19,445 nt of DNA from an uncultured Ellagibacter sp. (GCF_934617235.1 NZ_CAKTTZ010000046.1:1-19445), one strand, 5' to 3'; positions 1 to 7,225 are shown, counted from the first letter of the stretch. Numbers and translations are program-made. Notes: generated from the letters alone by a model not told the origin.

Positions 1-715
1 AGTCGACGATCATCTTCATCTCGTGATAGCACTCGAAGTACGCGAGCTCGGGCGGATAGCCGGCGTCAACCAGCGTCTCGAAGCCGGCCTTGACGAGCTC
101 GACGAGGCCGCCGCAAAGAACCGCCTGCTCACCGAAGAGGTCTTCCTCGGTTTCCTGAGCGAAGGTCGCCTTGATGATGCCGGAGCGAGCACCGCCGACG
201 CCCCAGCAGTACGACATCGCGATATCCCACGCATCGCCGGTCGCGTCCTGCGCCACGCACGCGAGGTCGGGCACGCCGGAACCCTCGGTGTACTGGCGAC
301 GGACGATGTGGCCCGGGCCCTTAGGAGCGCACATGATGACGTTCACGTCCTCGGGAGCCTTGATGTAGCCGTAGTGGATGTTAAAGCCATGGGCGAACGC
401 GAGGGTGTCGCCAGCCTTCAGGTGATCTTTGATGTGCTCCTCGTAGACCTTCGGCTGCGTCTCGTCCGGGGTGAGGATCATAATGACATCGGCTTCCTCG
501 GCAGCGGTGTCCATGTCGACGACCTTAAGGCCAGCCTCGCGAGCCTTCTCGGCGGACTTGGAGCCTTCACGAAGGCCGACGCGCACGTCGCAGCCCGAAT
601 CCATGAGGTTCAGCGCATGGGCATGGCCCTGCGAGCCGTAGCCGATGATGGCGATCTTCTTGCCTTGGATGATCTTCGGGTTGACGTCCTCTTCGTAATA
701 GATTGTCACAGCCAT
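1..715 (-). CDS. ilvC: Ketol-acid reductoisomerase, 3' end outside window
   Basis: This encodes acetohydroxyacid isomeroreductase, the NADPH- and Mg-dependent second step of valine and isoleucine synthesis. The reading frame starts at ATG 715-713 (MAVTIYYEEDV) and stays open to the window edge, giving 238 of the roughly 330-340 residues usual for class I enzymes. The Rossmann motif GYGSQG is at residues 25-30. The following strand and loop (RVGLREGSKS, about 45-54) carry the Arg and Ser pattern expected for NADPH preference. The start of the C-terminal helical metal-binding domain is visible (DLFGEQAVLCGG, then the ECYHEMKMIVD region). An AAAGGA Shine-Dalgarno at 725-730 supports the start. 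It is the last visible gene of ilvD-B-N-C, 197 bp after ilvN, a gap that contains an odd duplication. Family identity is secure; only the C-terminus is unseen. Confidence 0.97.
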   Translation of the reverse strand, partial: MAVTIYYEEDVNPKIIQGKKIAIIGYGSQGHAHALNLMDSGCDVRVGLREGSKSAEKAREAGLKVVDMDTAAEEADVIMILTPDETQPKVYEEHIKDHLKAGDTLAFAHGFNIHYGYIKAPEDVNVIMCAPKGPGHIVRRQYTEGSGVPDLACVAQDATGDAWDIAMSYCWGVGGARSGIIKATFAQETEEDLFGEQAVLCGGLVELVKAGFETLVDAGYPPELAYFECYHEMKMIVD

Positions 716-809
716 GGTAGTTTGTCCTTTCTTTTTGGCTGGTTTTACCTGTCTTTATGGCAACCGCTCGCGCGGAAATACCCTGATGAAGTAAAGGTTT
801 GCTCCCTAG

Positions 810-939
810 ACTTCCTTAGAGTTGCGGCTCATCGAACAGCTGAGTGCTGTTCGACCCCGAGCACGGCGAAGCCGAACGCAGGGGCCACTTATCTGCGGGA
901 AGAAATTGAGCATCAAACTTCCTTGGAGTTGCGGCTCAT
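810..939 (-). repeat. Duplicated ilvN 3' tail flanking a palindromic insert
   Basis: Two copies of a 23-24 bp sequence lie at 917-939 (the true end of ilvN) and 810-832. On the minus strand both encode MSRNSKEV followed by a stop. They differ only at third codon positions (AAC-TCC against AAC-TCT, GTT against GTC) and in the stop codon (TGA against TAG). About 84 bp lie between them. That spacer contains a perfect 9-bp stem with a 5-nt loop at 832-854 (arms TCGAACAGC and GCTGTTCGA) and a second GC-rich hairpin around 857-890 centred on GGCGAAGCC. The arrangement resembles the scar of an insertion or recombination event at the 3' end of ilvN. Confidence 0.8.
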
Positions 940-1398
940 GGCGATTTTGCCCGTGCGCGTGATCTCCTTGATGCCATAGGCGCGGAAGAGATCTTCCATG
1001 CCCTTGAGCTTGCTCTCGTCGCCCGTGGCCTCAATCGTGAGCGAGCTTTTGCCCACATCGACGATCTTCGCGCGGAAGACGTTCGTGATCTCGATGATCT
1101 CGTTTCGCCGCTCGGGCGACGCGTTCACCTTGAAGAGCACAAGCTCGCGCTCGATGGCGGATTCTTTCGTAAGGTCGCTGATCTTATAGACGCTCACCAG
1201 CTTATGTAGCTGCTTGGTGATCTGCTCGTAGGCCACATCGTCGGCCTTCACGATGATGGTGATACGCGACATCGTGGGGTCTTCGGTCGGACCCACCGAC
1301 AGCGAGTCGATGTTGAACCCGCGCCGCGAGATGAGGCCCGTCACGCGGGAGAGCACGCCCGGCTTGTTCTCAACCAGGATAGACAGGATATGCTTCAT
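913..1398 (-). CDS. ilvN: Acetolactate synthase small (regulatory) subunit
   Basis: This is the 161-residue regulatory subunit of acetohydroxyacid synthase. It binds the catalytic IlvB subunit, activates it and confers valine feedback inhibition. The N-terminal ACT domain is clear (MKHILSILVENKPGVLSRV, then the GFNIDSLSVG pattern, roughly residues 1-80). The second half matches the IlvN C-terminal domain (ELVLFKVNASPERRNEI onward, about 86-155). Length is normal for the family (about 160-170). ATG 1398-1396 overlaps the ilvB stop as ATGA, indicating translational coupling, and a GGAAGGGGA-type Shine-Dalgarno precedes it inside ilvB. The last eight codons are repeated 107 bp downstream in a synonymous variant. 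The gene appears intact. Confidence 0.97.
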   Translation of the reverse strand: MKHILSILVENKPGVLSRVTGLISRRGFNIDSLSVGPTEDPTMSRITIIVKADDVAYEQITKQLHKLVSVYKISDLTKESAIERELVLFKVNASPERRNEIIEITNVFRAKIVDVGKSSLTIEATGDESKLKGMEDLFRAYGIKEITRTGKIAMSRNSKEV

Positions 1399-3362
1399 CG
1401 AACATCCCCTTCCTCTTCAGCGTTGCCTTCCGCATCCGATTCCTCACCCTGATGCGAGCCTTTGTCCTCAGGATCGGCCTCCCAACGCCCGCCGAACTGC
1501 GCATCGATCTTCGCGCAAGGCGACTTCTCGCGCACCACCGGCGCAGGCTCGCCCGGCACGTCAGTACGCACCGCGCCAACCGCCACATCGATCGCGCCCA
1601 TGACATCGTTCATCGCCTTGCCGGGAGCGACCATCGGGAACACGTTCTGCTGGTCGGAAATGGCCACATCGAGAAGGAAGGGGCCTTCGCATGCGAGCAT
1701 ACGGTCGTAGGCCTCGTCGAGCTTGCCGGGGTCGGTCACGCGTTCGGCCTGCCAGCTGTATGCGTCGGCAAGCTTCACGAAATCCGGGTTCGCATCGAGC
1801 TCGGTGAACGAATAGCGCTCGTTGTAGAAGAGCTTCTGCCACTGATGCACCATGCCAAGCGCGCGGTTGTCCAAGATGACGACCTTGACCGGCACGTTGT
1901 GGATGGCGGCAGTCGCCATTTCCTGGCTGTTCATCTGGAACGACCCGTCGCCCGCGATGCAGATCACCTGTGCGCCCGGGCGCCCGAACGCAGCACCGAT
2001 AGACGCGGGGAACCCGAATCCCATCGTGCCCAAGCCGCCCGAGGAGATGAAGCTGCGCGGCTCCTCGCGATCGATGAACTGCGCGGCCCACATCTGATGC
2101 TGGCCAACCTCGGTCACGACGACGGAATTGTGCGCGTCGAGCTTGGCGGAGAGCTTCTGCATGGCGACTTCGGGGACAATCTCGTCAGGATTCTCAGTGA
2201 TTTGTGCATCATAGAATGGATAGCGCTCGCGCCATTCGGCGATCTGCGTGTTCCACGCCTCGGTGCGCGGCGTGCAACCCTCTTTCTCAATCGTGTTCAC
2301 GATGCCCGCGACGACGCCCTTCAAATCGCCGACGATCGGCACCTGCGCCTCGCGAATCTTGCCGATTTCGGCCGGATCGATGTCGATGTGGATGACCTTC
2401 GCATGGGGTGCGAACTCGGAGAGCTTGCCCGTCACGCGATCGGAGAAGCGCGCTCCTGCCGCAATGATCAGGTCGGATTCCGTCATCGCCAGGTTCGCGA
2501 ACTTCGAACCGTGCATGCCGACGGGACCTAAGTTCATCGGATGCGACGCCGGGAAGGCGCCTTTGCCCATGAGCGTCGTCACCACGGGAATCTGCATCAT
2601 GGTCGAAAGCTTCACGAGCTCTTCAGTGGCGCCCGACGCGATCGCGCCGCCGCCGACATAGAGAATCGGCTTGCTTGCGTTCTCGATCACGCCGACCGCC
2701 TGCTTGATCTGCTTGGCATTGCCCTTGTACGTGGGGCGATACGAGGGCAGATTCACCTCGTCGGGGTAGTTGAAGACGATCTGCTCGCTTTGGATGTCGG
2801 AGGGCACGTCGATAAGCACGGGGCCGGGGCGACCGGTCGAGGCGATATGGAAGGCCTCGCGGAAGGTCGTCGTGAGCTCTTCGGCAGACTGCAGCAAAAA
2901 CGAATGCTTGACGATCGGCATCGTGATGCCTACGATGTCGGATTCCTGGAACGAGTCAGTACCGATGACGCCGCGCGGCACCTGGCCGGTGATGACGACG
3001 AGCGGCACGGAGTCCATGTAGGCCGTAGCGATTCCCGTCACCGTGTTCGTGGCGCCAGGACCCGACGTGACGATTGCCACGCCGGGGCGCCCGGTCGCGC
3101 GCGCATAGCCGTCGGCCTCATGGACCGCACCCTGCTCGTGGCGAGCGAGGATATGCGTGATCTGCTTGCTATCGTAGAGCGCGTCATAGATCTTGATTGC
3201 CTGGCCGCCGGGGTAACCGAAGACCAAGTCGACGCCTTCAGCCTCGAGCGAGGCGATGATGGCCTCGGCGCCGTTCATGCGCTTGCCCTGCTTCTCGGTC
3301 TTACTGCCAAGACCCAAGGGCGCGCCCATCTGCGGTTTCTTGTTCTTTACGGTGTTACTCAC
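1395..3362 (-). CDS. ilvB: Acetolactate synthase large (catalytic) subunit
   Basis: This thiamine-diphosphate enzyme condenses two pyruvates to acetolactate, or pyruvate with 2-oxobutyrate to acetohydroxybutyrate. The protein is 655 aa. The catalytic Glu is E76 in RHEQGA, preceded by FGYPGGQ (48-54). The central FAD-binding-type domain spans about 215-360. The C-terminal ThDP-binding motif starts GDGSFQMNSQ at 471 and ends at N499 (ILDN). The start used is GTG 3362-3360, which overlaps the ilvD stop as GTGA; a later start at Met29 is also possible. The family core ends near residue 590. The remaining 65 residues are a Pro-, Glu- and Asp-rich tail not found in the roughly 560-590 aa enzymes typical of the family. 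The gene lies in the operon between ilvD and ilvN. Confidence 0.97.
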   Translation of the reverse strand: MSNTVKNKKPQMGAPLGLGSKTEKQGKRMNGAEAIIASLEAEGVDLVFGYPGGQAIKIYDALYDSKQITHILARHEQGAVHEADGYARATGRPGVAIVTSGPGATNTVTGIATAYMDSVPLVVITGQVPRGVIGTDSFQESDIVGITMPIVKHSFLLQSAEELTTTFREAFHIASTGRPGPVLIDVPSDIQSEQIVFNYPDEVNLPSYRPTYKGNAKQIKQAVGVIENASKPILYVGGGAIASGATEELVKLSTMMQIPVVTTLMGKGAFPASHPMNLGPVGMHGSKFANLAMTESDLIIAAGARFSDRVTGKLSEFAPHAKVIHIDIDPAEIGKIREAQVPIVGDLKGVVAGIVNTIEKEGCTPRTEAWNTQIAEWRERYPFYDAQITENPDEIVPEVAMQKLSAKLDAHNSVVVTEVGQHQMWAAQFIDREEPRSFISSGGLGTMGFGFPASIGAAFGRPGAQVICIAGDGSFQMNSQEMATAAIHNVPVKVVILDNRALGMVHQWQKLFYNERYSFTELDANPDFVKLADAYSWQAERVTDPGKLDEAYDRMLACEGPFLLDVAISDQQNVFPMVAPGKAMNDVMGAIDVAVGAVRTDVPGEPAPVVREKSPCAKIDAQFGGRWEADPEDKGSHQGEESDAEGNAEEEGDVR

Positions 3363-5035
3363 GAGACATACGCCCCCTTATCGGCCGATGAGACGAGCTT
3401 TGCGTATTTGGCGAGAACGCCATGGTTGTGCTTCGGAGCAGGTGCGACGAATGCGGCGCGGCGACGGGCAAGCTCCTCGTCGTCGACATGGAGGTTGATC
3501 TCGCCCCCCTCGATGTCGACCGTGATCTCGTCGCCGTCTTCGATAAGCGCGATAGGACCGCCCGCCGCAGCCTCAGGGCTCACATGACCAACGCAGGGGC
3601 CCTTCGAGGCGCCGGAGAAACGGCCGTCGGTGATAAGCGCCACGGACTTGGAAAGCCCCATGCCCACGATGGCGGATGTCGGCGTGAGCATCTCGCGCAT
3701 GCCAGGGCCGCCAGCAGGACCTTCATAGCGGATGACGACGACGTCGCCCGCCTTGATTTCCCCTGCGAAAATTGCCGCGCAGGCTTCCTCTTCGGAATTG
3801 AAGCAGCGCGCGGGACCCGTGTGCGTGAGCATCGAGGGGTCGACCGCCGACTTCTTCACGATGCCGCCATCAGGCGCAACGTTTCCATGGAGCACGCGCA
3901 GGGCACCGACCTTCGAGAAGGGGTTGTCGTGCGTGCGACATACCTCGCCATCGGCAGGCTTTGTGCACTTCTTGATGTACTCGGGAAGCGGGCCCATGCA
4001 GGTGAGGGTGGAATCGTCGAGAAGACCCAGCTCGCTGAGCTCGTGCATGACGACCGGCACACCGCCCACGGCGTACAGGTCGATAAGCGGGCGCGGGCCG
4101 GAGGGCTGCAGCTTCACCAGGTGCGGGGTGCGGGCGCTCGCCGCGTCCCAGTCGTCCATCGTGATGGGATGCCCCGCCTCCTGCGCGATTGCCGTCAGAT
4201 GGAGCACCGTGTTGGTAGAGCCGCCGAAAGCCATATCGCATTCCATGGCGTTGTGGATGGCCGCCGCCGAGATGAGGTCGCGGAAATTGATGCCGCGCTC
4301 GAGCAGCTCCATCACCTTCATGCCCGCATGCTTGGCGAGGCGCAGGCGCTCGGAGTATACGGCAGGGATGGTACCGTTGCCGGGAAGCGCTATGCCCAAA
4401 GCCTCGCACAGGCAGTTCATCGAGTTCGCCGTGAACATGCCCGAACAGCTTCCGCACGTTGGGCACGCGGTGTTCTCGTAATACTTGAGCTCCTCTTCGG
4501 TCATGGTACCCGCAGAAACCTTGCCCGCGCCATCGAAAAGCGTGTTCAGGTCAGTCGTGGGGCCACCTGTGCAACCGGGCTCATGGCCGGGAAGCATCGG
4601 ACCGCCCGAGACGAACACAGTGGGGATGTTCACGCGCAGGGCGCCCAAGATCATGCCCGGGACGATCTTGTCGCAGTTCGGGATGCACACGATGCCGTCG
4701 AACGCATGGCCCTCGACCGCGCATTCCAGGCTGTCGGCAATGACCTCGCGGGATACGAGCGAGTAGTGCATGCCCTCATGGTTCATGGCGATGCCGTCGC
4801 ACACGCCGATGGTGGAAACCTCGAACGGAACGCCGCCCGCGAGGTAGATGCCCGCCTTTACCGCCTCGCAGATCTTGTCGAGGTTGTTGTGGCCGGGGAT
4901 GATGTCGTTGCGGGAGTTAACTACGGCGATGAGCGGGCGACCCATCTCCTCGTCGGTGATCCCGTCAGCCTTGAGCAGGCTGCGATGCGGGGCGCGCGCC
5001 GCACCCACCTTGATGGCATCGCTGCGAAGCTGCAT
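3359..5035 (-). CDS. ilvD: Dihydroxy-acid dehydratase
   Basis: This Fe-S enzyme converts 2,3-dihydroxyisovalerate and its methyl homologue to the 2-oxo acids that are transaminated to valine and isoleucine. From ATG 5035 the protein is 558 aa, normal for the IlvD/Edd family. Likely cluster cysteines are C56 (LDKICEAVK), C121 (CIPNCDK) and C194 (ACPTCGSCSGM). GVCDGIAMNHEGM (77-89) carries the metal-ligand Asp80, and K123 follows C121. I chose the start at 5035 because a strong GGGAGGA Shine-Dalgarno lies just upstream and the protein then begins MQLRSDAIKVG, as in homologues. A longer in-frame start at 5149 would run through the leader terminator and is rejected. This is the first gene of the operon, placed downstream of a T-box-like leader, and its stop overlaps the ilvB start. 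Confidence 0.97.
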   Translation of the reverse strand: MQLRSDAIKVGAARAPHRSLLKADGITDEEMGRPLIAVVNSRNDIIPGHNNLDKICEAVKAGIYLAGGVPFEVSTIGVCDGIAMNHEGMHYSLVSREVIADSLECAVEGHAFDGIVCIPNCDKIVPGMILGALRVNIPTVFVSGGPMLPGHEPGCTGGPTTDLNTLFDGAGKVSAGTMTEEELKYYENTACPTCGSCSGMFTANSMNCLCEALGIALPGNGTIPAVYSERLRLAKHAGMKVMELLERGINFRDLISAAAIHNAMECDMAFGGSTNTVLHLTAIAQEAGHPITMDDWDAASARTPHLVKLQPSGPRPLIDLYAVGGVPVVMHELSELGLLDDSTLTCMGPLPEYIKKCTKPADGEVCRTHDNPFSKVGALRVLHGNVAPDGGIVKKSAVDPSMLTHTGPARCFNSEEEACAAIFAGEIKAGDVVVIRYEGPAGGPGMREMLTPTSAIVGMGLSKSVALITDGRFSGASKGPCVGHVSPEAAAGGPIALIEDGDEITVDIEGGEINLHVDDEELARRRAAFVAPAPKHNHGVLAKYAKLVSSADKGAYVS

Positions 5036-5069
5036 GTTCCGTGTCCTCCCTTCGGGCGTCACCGCCCAT

Positions 5070-5103
5070 AAAAAAATCCTGGCTGCAAGTACCTGCACCA
5101 GGA
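5070..5103 (-). terminator. Intrinsic terminator in the ilvD leader (attenuator)
   Basis: On the minus strand a TCCTGG-TGCA stem pairs with TGCA-G-CCAGGA (one bulged G, loop GGTACT) and is followed by seven T residues (5076-5070). It lies 35 bp before the ilvD start codon, inside the T-box-like leader, so it most likely acts as the regulated terminator of the operon. Confidence 0.85.
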
Positions 5104-5340
5104 CCTCTTGGGTACAACGGAATAGACCGCGGACCGATAACGGAGTCACCGATTCAGGCTACTTGCCTCACGCGATTGCGGAGGTCATCCGCATCTCGCG
5201 CAAAACGTTCGCGCCGAACTGCTCGGAGGTGGCATTCGGGGCCGCCCACCACCGGCTCGCAGCAACCGCCGGCTCTCTGAGAGATGGGTTCGTCCTTACT
5301 TTCCTCGTCAACGCATTTCGTCGTATTTGGTTTTGAACTG
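5070..5340 (-). promoter_or_regulatory. T-box-like riboswitch leader of the ilv operon
   Basis: Between the promoter and ilvD the minus strand shows the class I T-box layout. In order these are: an AGTA motif (5297-5300) inside GAGGAAAGTA; a distal stem I with the conserved AGAGAGCCGG...GGTTGCTGCGAGCCGG pattern (about 5252-5278) closed by CCCATC/GGTGGG; the 3' specifier side CGAATGCCACCTCCGAGC (5221-5238); a stem II-type segment AGTAGCC...CGGTGACTCCGTTATC (about 5138-5163); and a terminator. Lower stem I pairs GAGG with CCTC. The specifier could be read as GCC (Ala) or TGC (Cys), not a branched-chain codon. The T-box bulge sequence is degenerate; the closest match is CGGTCCGCGG at 5127-5136. 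The class is recognised by pattern only; the ligand tRNA is unresolved. Confidence 0.8.
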
Positions 5341-5345
5341 GCGCT

Positions 5346-5373
5346 AGTATACAACCGCCGCACCGTGATGCAA
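5346..5373 (-). promoter_or_regulatory. Promoter of the ilvDBNC operon
   Basis: A -35 like TTGCAT (5373-5368) and a -10 like TATACT (5351-5346) are separated by 16 bp. Transcription would start near 5339, giving a leader of about 300 nt before ilvD. The -35 lies inside one arm of a nested inverted repeat (5356-5405), so an operator role for that repeat is possible. Confidence 0.65.
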
Positions 5374-5405
5374 GGGGGAAATCCCCCAAACGTCACGATG
5401 CGGCG
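5356..5405. repeat. Nested inverted repeat between the permease gene and the ilv promoter
   Basis: The outer arms CGCCGCACCGTGA (5356-5368) and TCACGATGCGGCG (5393-5405) pair at 12 of 13 positions. An inner perfect hairpin, GGGGG-AAAT-CCCCC, occupies 5374-5387. There is no T-tract, so it is not a canonical terminator. It could still end permease transcripts, block read-through into the ilv leader, or serve as a protein-binding site, since one arm covers the ilv -35 region. Confidence 0.75.
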
Positions 5406-5459
5406 ATAAATGCACAATGCCGACAAATTCCGAGGTAGAACGCTTTTTTAATCTAGAAA

Positions 5460-6869
5460 CTACGCCTCTTTCGGGTTCTTGGGCAGATCGCCCTCAAGAG
5501 GAAAGCGCATCTCGGGCTCATCGGAGCGCGGAGCGGGCGTGTCCCCGAAAGCGTACTCGTCTTTCCCGGGCAGCACCGCGTTCAGCACGATGCCGGCAAG
5601 CGAGCCCACGGCAAGGCCGGAAAGCGAAATCGTGATTCCGCCAACGGCGAACACGATCGCACCCGCCGTGGAGTAGGCGATGCCGATAGAGAGCACGAGA
5701 ATGAGCGCCGCGACGAGCACGTTGCGGCTCTTCATGAAGTCAACCTTGTTCTCGACGAGGTTGCGCACGCCAACAGCCGAGATCATGCCGTACAAAACGA
5801 GGGACACGCCACCGATGACGCAGGCGGGCATGGCCTCGATCACCGCTGCGAACTTCGGGCAGAACGAGAAGCAGATCGCAAAGACCGCGGCGATGCGGAT
5901 GACGCGAGGGTCGAATACCTTGGTGAGCGCGAGCACGCCCGTGTTCTCGCCATACGTGGTGTTCGCCGGCGCGCCGAAAAGCGAGGCGATGATAGTGGCC
6001 AGGCCGTCGCCCAGAAGCGTGCGATGAAGACCCGGCTCGGCGATGAAGTTGCGATTCACCGTAGAGCTGATTGCCGAGATGTCGCCGATGTGCTCGATCA
6101 TGGTCGCAAGCGCGAGCGGCATAATCGTGATGACGGCGGTAATGGCAAGCCCCGCGTCGAAGTTGCTTGAAAGCCCGAAGACCGTGTTCTCGAAGGCGAC
6201 GGGGAACCCGATCCAAGGAGCGGCGGCGACGCCCGAGAAATCCACTTCGCCAAGCGCAACCGCAAGCGCATAGGAAACGAGCACGCCGAGCAGGATCGGG
6301 ATGATCTTCACCATGCCGCGACCCCAGATGTTCGCGACGATGATCACGCCAATCGCGACGACGGCGACAAGCCAGTTCGTCGAGGCGTTCGCGATGGCCG
6401 AGCTCGAAAGGATAAGGCCGATCGAAATGACGATCGGGCCGGTGACCACGGGCGGGAAGAACTTCATCACGCGAAGCGCGCCGAAACCGCGGAAAAGCGC
6501 GGAGAGAACAAGGTACAGAAGGCCCGCACACGCGACGCCCAAGCAGGCGTAGGGCAAAAGCTCGGCCTCGCCATTCGGGGCGATGGCGGCATAGCCCGCA
6601 ATGAAAGCGAACGACGAGCCGAGGAACGCCGGCACCTTCCCCTTCGAGAGGAAGTGGAACAAAAGCGTGCCCAAACCTGCGAACAGGAGCGTGGCGGAAA
6701 CGGAAAGACCCGTGAGCACCGGGACCAAGATAGTAGCGCCGAACATCGCGAACATGTGCTGCAGGCCGAAGACGAGCATCTTGGGCTTGCCGAGCGTGGT
6801 CGCATCATAAATTGCGTCGGGGCTGTCCTCGGCTCCCATAGTAGGTACCGGTTTGTCGTTTTTCGCCAC
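5460..6869 (-). CDS. uraA: Uracil/xanthine permease, NCS2 family
   Basis: This is a 469-residue nucleobase:cation symporter of the UraA/PyrP type, an integral membrane protein. Alternating hydrophobic segments span about residues 30-440, consistent with the 14-helix NCS2 fold. The signature motif is in YGENTGVLALTKVFDPRVI, with the Glu-Asn-x-Gly and Thr pattern of the family, and an N-terminal GLQHMFAMFGATILVP segment is typical of uracil permeases. The start is GTG 6869-6867 with AAGGAG six bases upstream. The hydrophilic N-terminus (about 28 aa) and acidic or Pro-containing C-terminus (about 35 aa) are presumably cytoplasmic. It is monocistronic and transcribed in the same direction as the ilv operon, which has its own promoter. 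A TAAAAT -10-like site lies at 6911-6906 with no strong -35. Uracil is likelier than xanthine as substrate, but specificity is not proven. Confidence 0.9.
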   Translation of the reverse strand: MAKNDKPVPTMGAEDSPDAIYDATTLGKPKMLVFGLQHMFAMFGATILVPVLTGLSVSATLLFAGLGTLLFHFLSKGKVPAFLGSSFAFIAGYAAIAPNGEAELLPYACLGVACAGLLYLVLSALFRGFGALRVMKFFPPVVTGPIVISIGLILSSSAIANASTNWLVAVVAIGVIIVANIWGRGMVKIIPILLGVLVSYALAVALGEVDFSGVAAAPWIGFPVAFENTVFGLSSNFDAGLAITAVITIMPLALATMIEHIGDISAISSTVNRNFIAEPGLHRTLLGDGLATIIASLFGAPANTTYGENTGVLALTKVFDPRVIRIAAVFAICFSFCPKFAAVIEAMPACVIGGVSLVLYGMISAVGVRNLVENKVDFMKSRNVLVAALILVLSIGIAYSTAGAIVFAVGGITISLSGLAVGSLAGIVLNAVLPGKDEYAFGDTPAPRSDEPEMRFPLEGDLPKNPKEA

Positions 6870-6946
6870 GAAGCTCTCCTTCTCTGGAAATTGTCACTGG
6901 GAGGCATTTTACACGCGCAGGACAAATGTCGGAGGGGTAAAGAATG

Positions 6947-6980
6947 AAAAAGGCCGGAAGCTTTTTGACTTCCGGCCTTT
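6947..6980 (-). terminator. Terminator after tRNA-Val
   Basis: A 12-bp perfect stem (AAAGGCCGGAAG 6949-6960 and CTTCCGGCCTTT 6969-6980) with an 8-nt loop is followed on the minus strand by a run of T residues. It ends just 9 bp after the 3' end of the tRNA gene. Confidence 0.9.
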
Positions 6981-6988
6981 GATAATCA

Positions 6989-7063
6989 TGGTGGTCGCTA
7001 CAGGATTTGAACCTGTGACCCCCGCCGTGTGAAGGCGATGCTCTCCCGCTGAGCCAAGCGACC
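6989..7063 (-). tRNA. tRNA-Val (anticodon CAC)
   Basis: The 75-nt cloverleaf includes an encoded CCA. The acceptor stem is GGTCGCT/AGCGACC, the D stem GCTC/GAGC, the anticodon stem TCGCC/GGCGG with loop TTCACAC (CAC at 34-36, reading GUG), and the T arm ACAGG-TTCAAAT-CCTGT. It has its own promoter (7105-7133) and terminator (6947-6980), so it is a single-gene transcript. Confidence 0.95.
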
Positions 7064-7104
7064 ATTTCGTGTTGCATCGAAATATGTTCCTGATGCGAGG
7101 ATTC

Positions 7105-7133
7105 ATGATAGCGCTTACAGCAAAGACGCGCAA
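7105..7133 (-). promoter_or_regulatory. Promoter of tRNA-Val
   Basis: TTGCGC (7133-7128) and TATCAT (7110-7105) are separated by 17 bp on the minus strand. A transcript would begin near 7098, about 35 nt before the mature tRNA 5' end. It is divergent from the trpS promoter. Confidence 0.65.
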
Positions 7134-7146
7134 GGGGTAATTTCAA

Positions 7147-7175
7147 CATTTTCATAAGCTCGGATACGGTATACT
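7147..7175 (+). promoter_or_regulatory. Probable trpS promoter
   Basis: A TATACT -10 box lies at 7170-7175. The -35 is weak (CATTTT at 17 bp spacing or TTTTCA at 15 bp). The predicted start point, about 7182, leaves a 5' UTR of about 45 nt and makes the upstream ATG at 7184 an unlikely start codon. Confidence 0.5.
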
Positions 7176-7225
7176 TTCGGAGCATGCATTTCCGCATAGA
7201 ACGTATTAAGGGAGAGAAGATACCC

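Noticed and set aside
23..979. Long plus-strand ORF opposite ilvC and ilvN (and similar ones opposite ilvB, ilvD and the phage genes)
   Set aside because: These are antisense shadows caused by high GC. They lack ribosome sites and recognisable domains, and the opposite strand encodes clear enzymes or tail proteins.
5036..5149. Upstream in-frame start for ilvD at 5149
   Set aside because: The extension would be translated through the leader terminator, has no ribosome site and does not match the family. ATG 5035 has a strong GGGAGGA.
5154..5426. Minus-strand ORFs of 73 and 90 aa in the ilvD leader as a leader peptide
   Set aside because: No run of Ile, Val or Leu codons occurs, and the bases are explained by T-box stems. 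A ribosome-based attenuator is less likely.
7184..7225. Upstream in-frame start for trpS at 7184
   Set aside because: It coincides with the predicted transcription start 9 bp after the -10 box and adds 14 residues not typical of TrpS.
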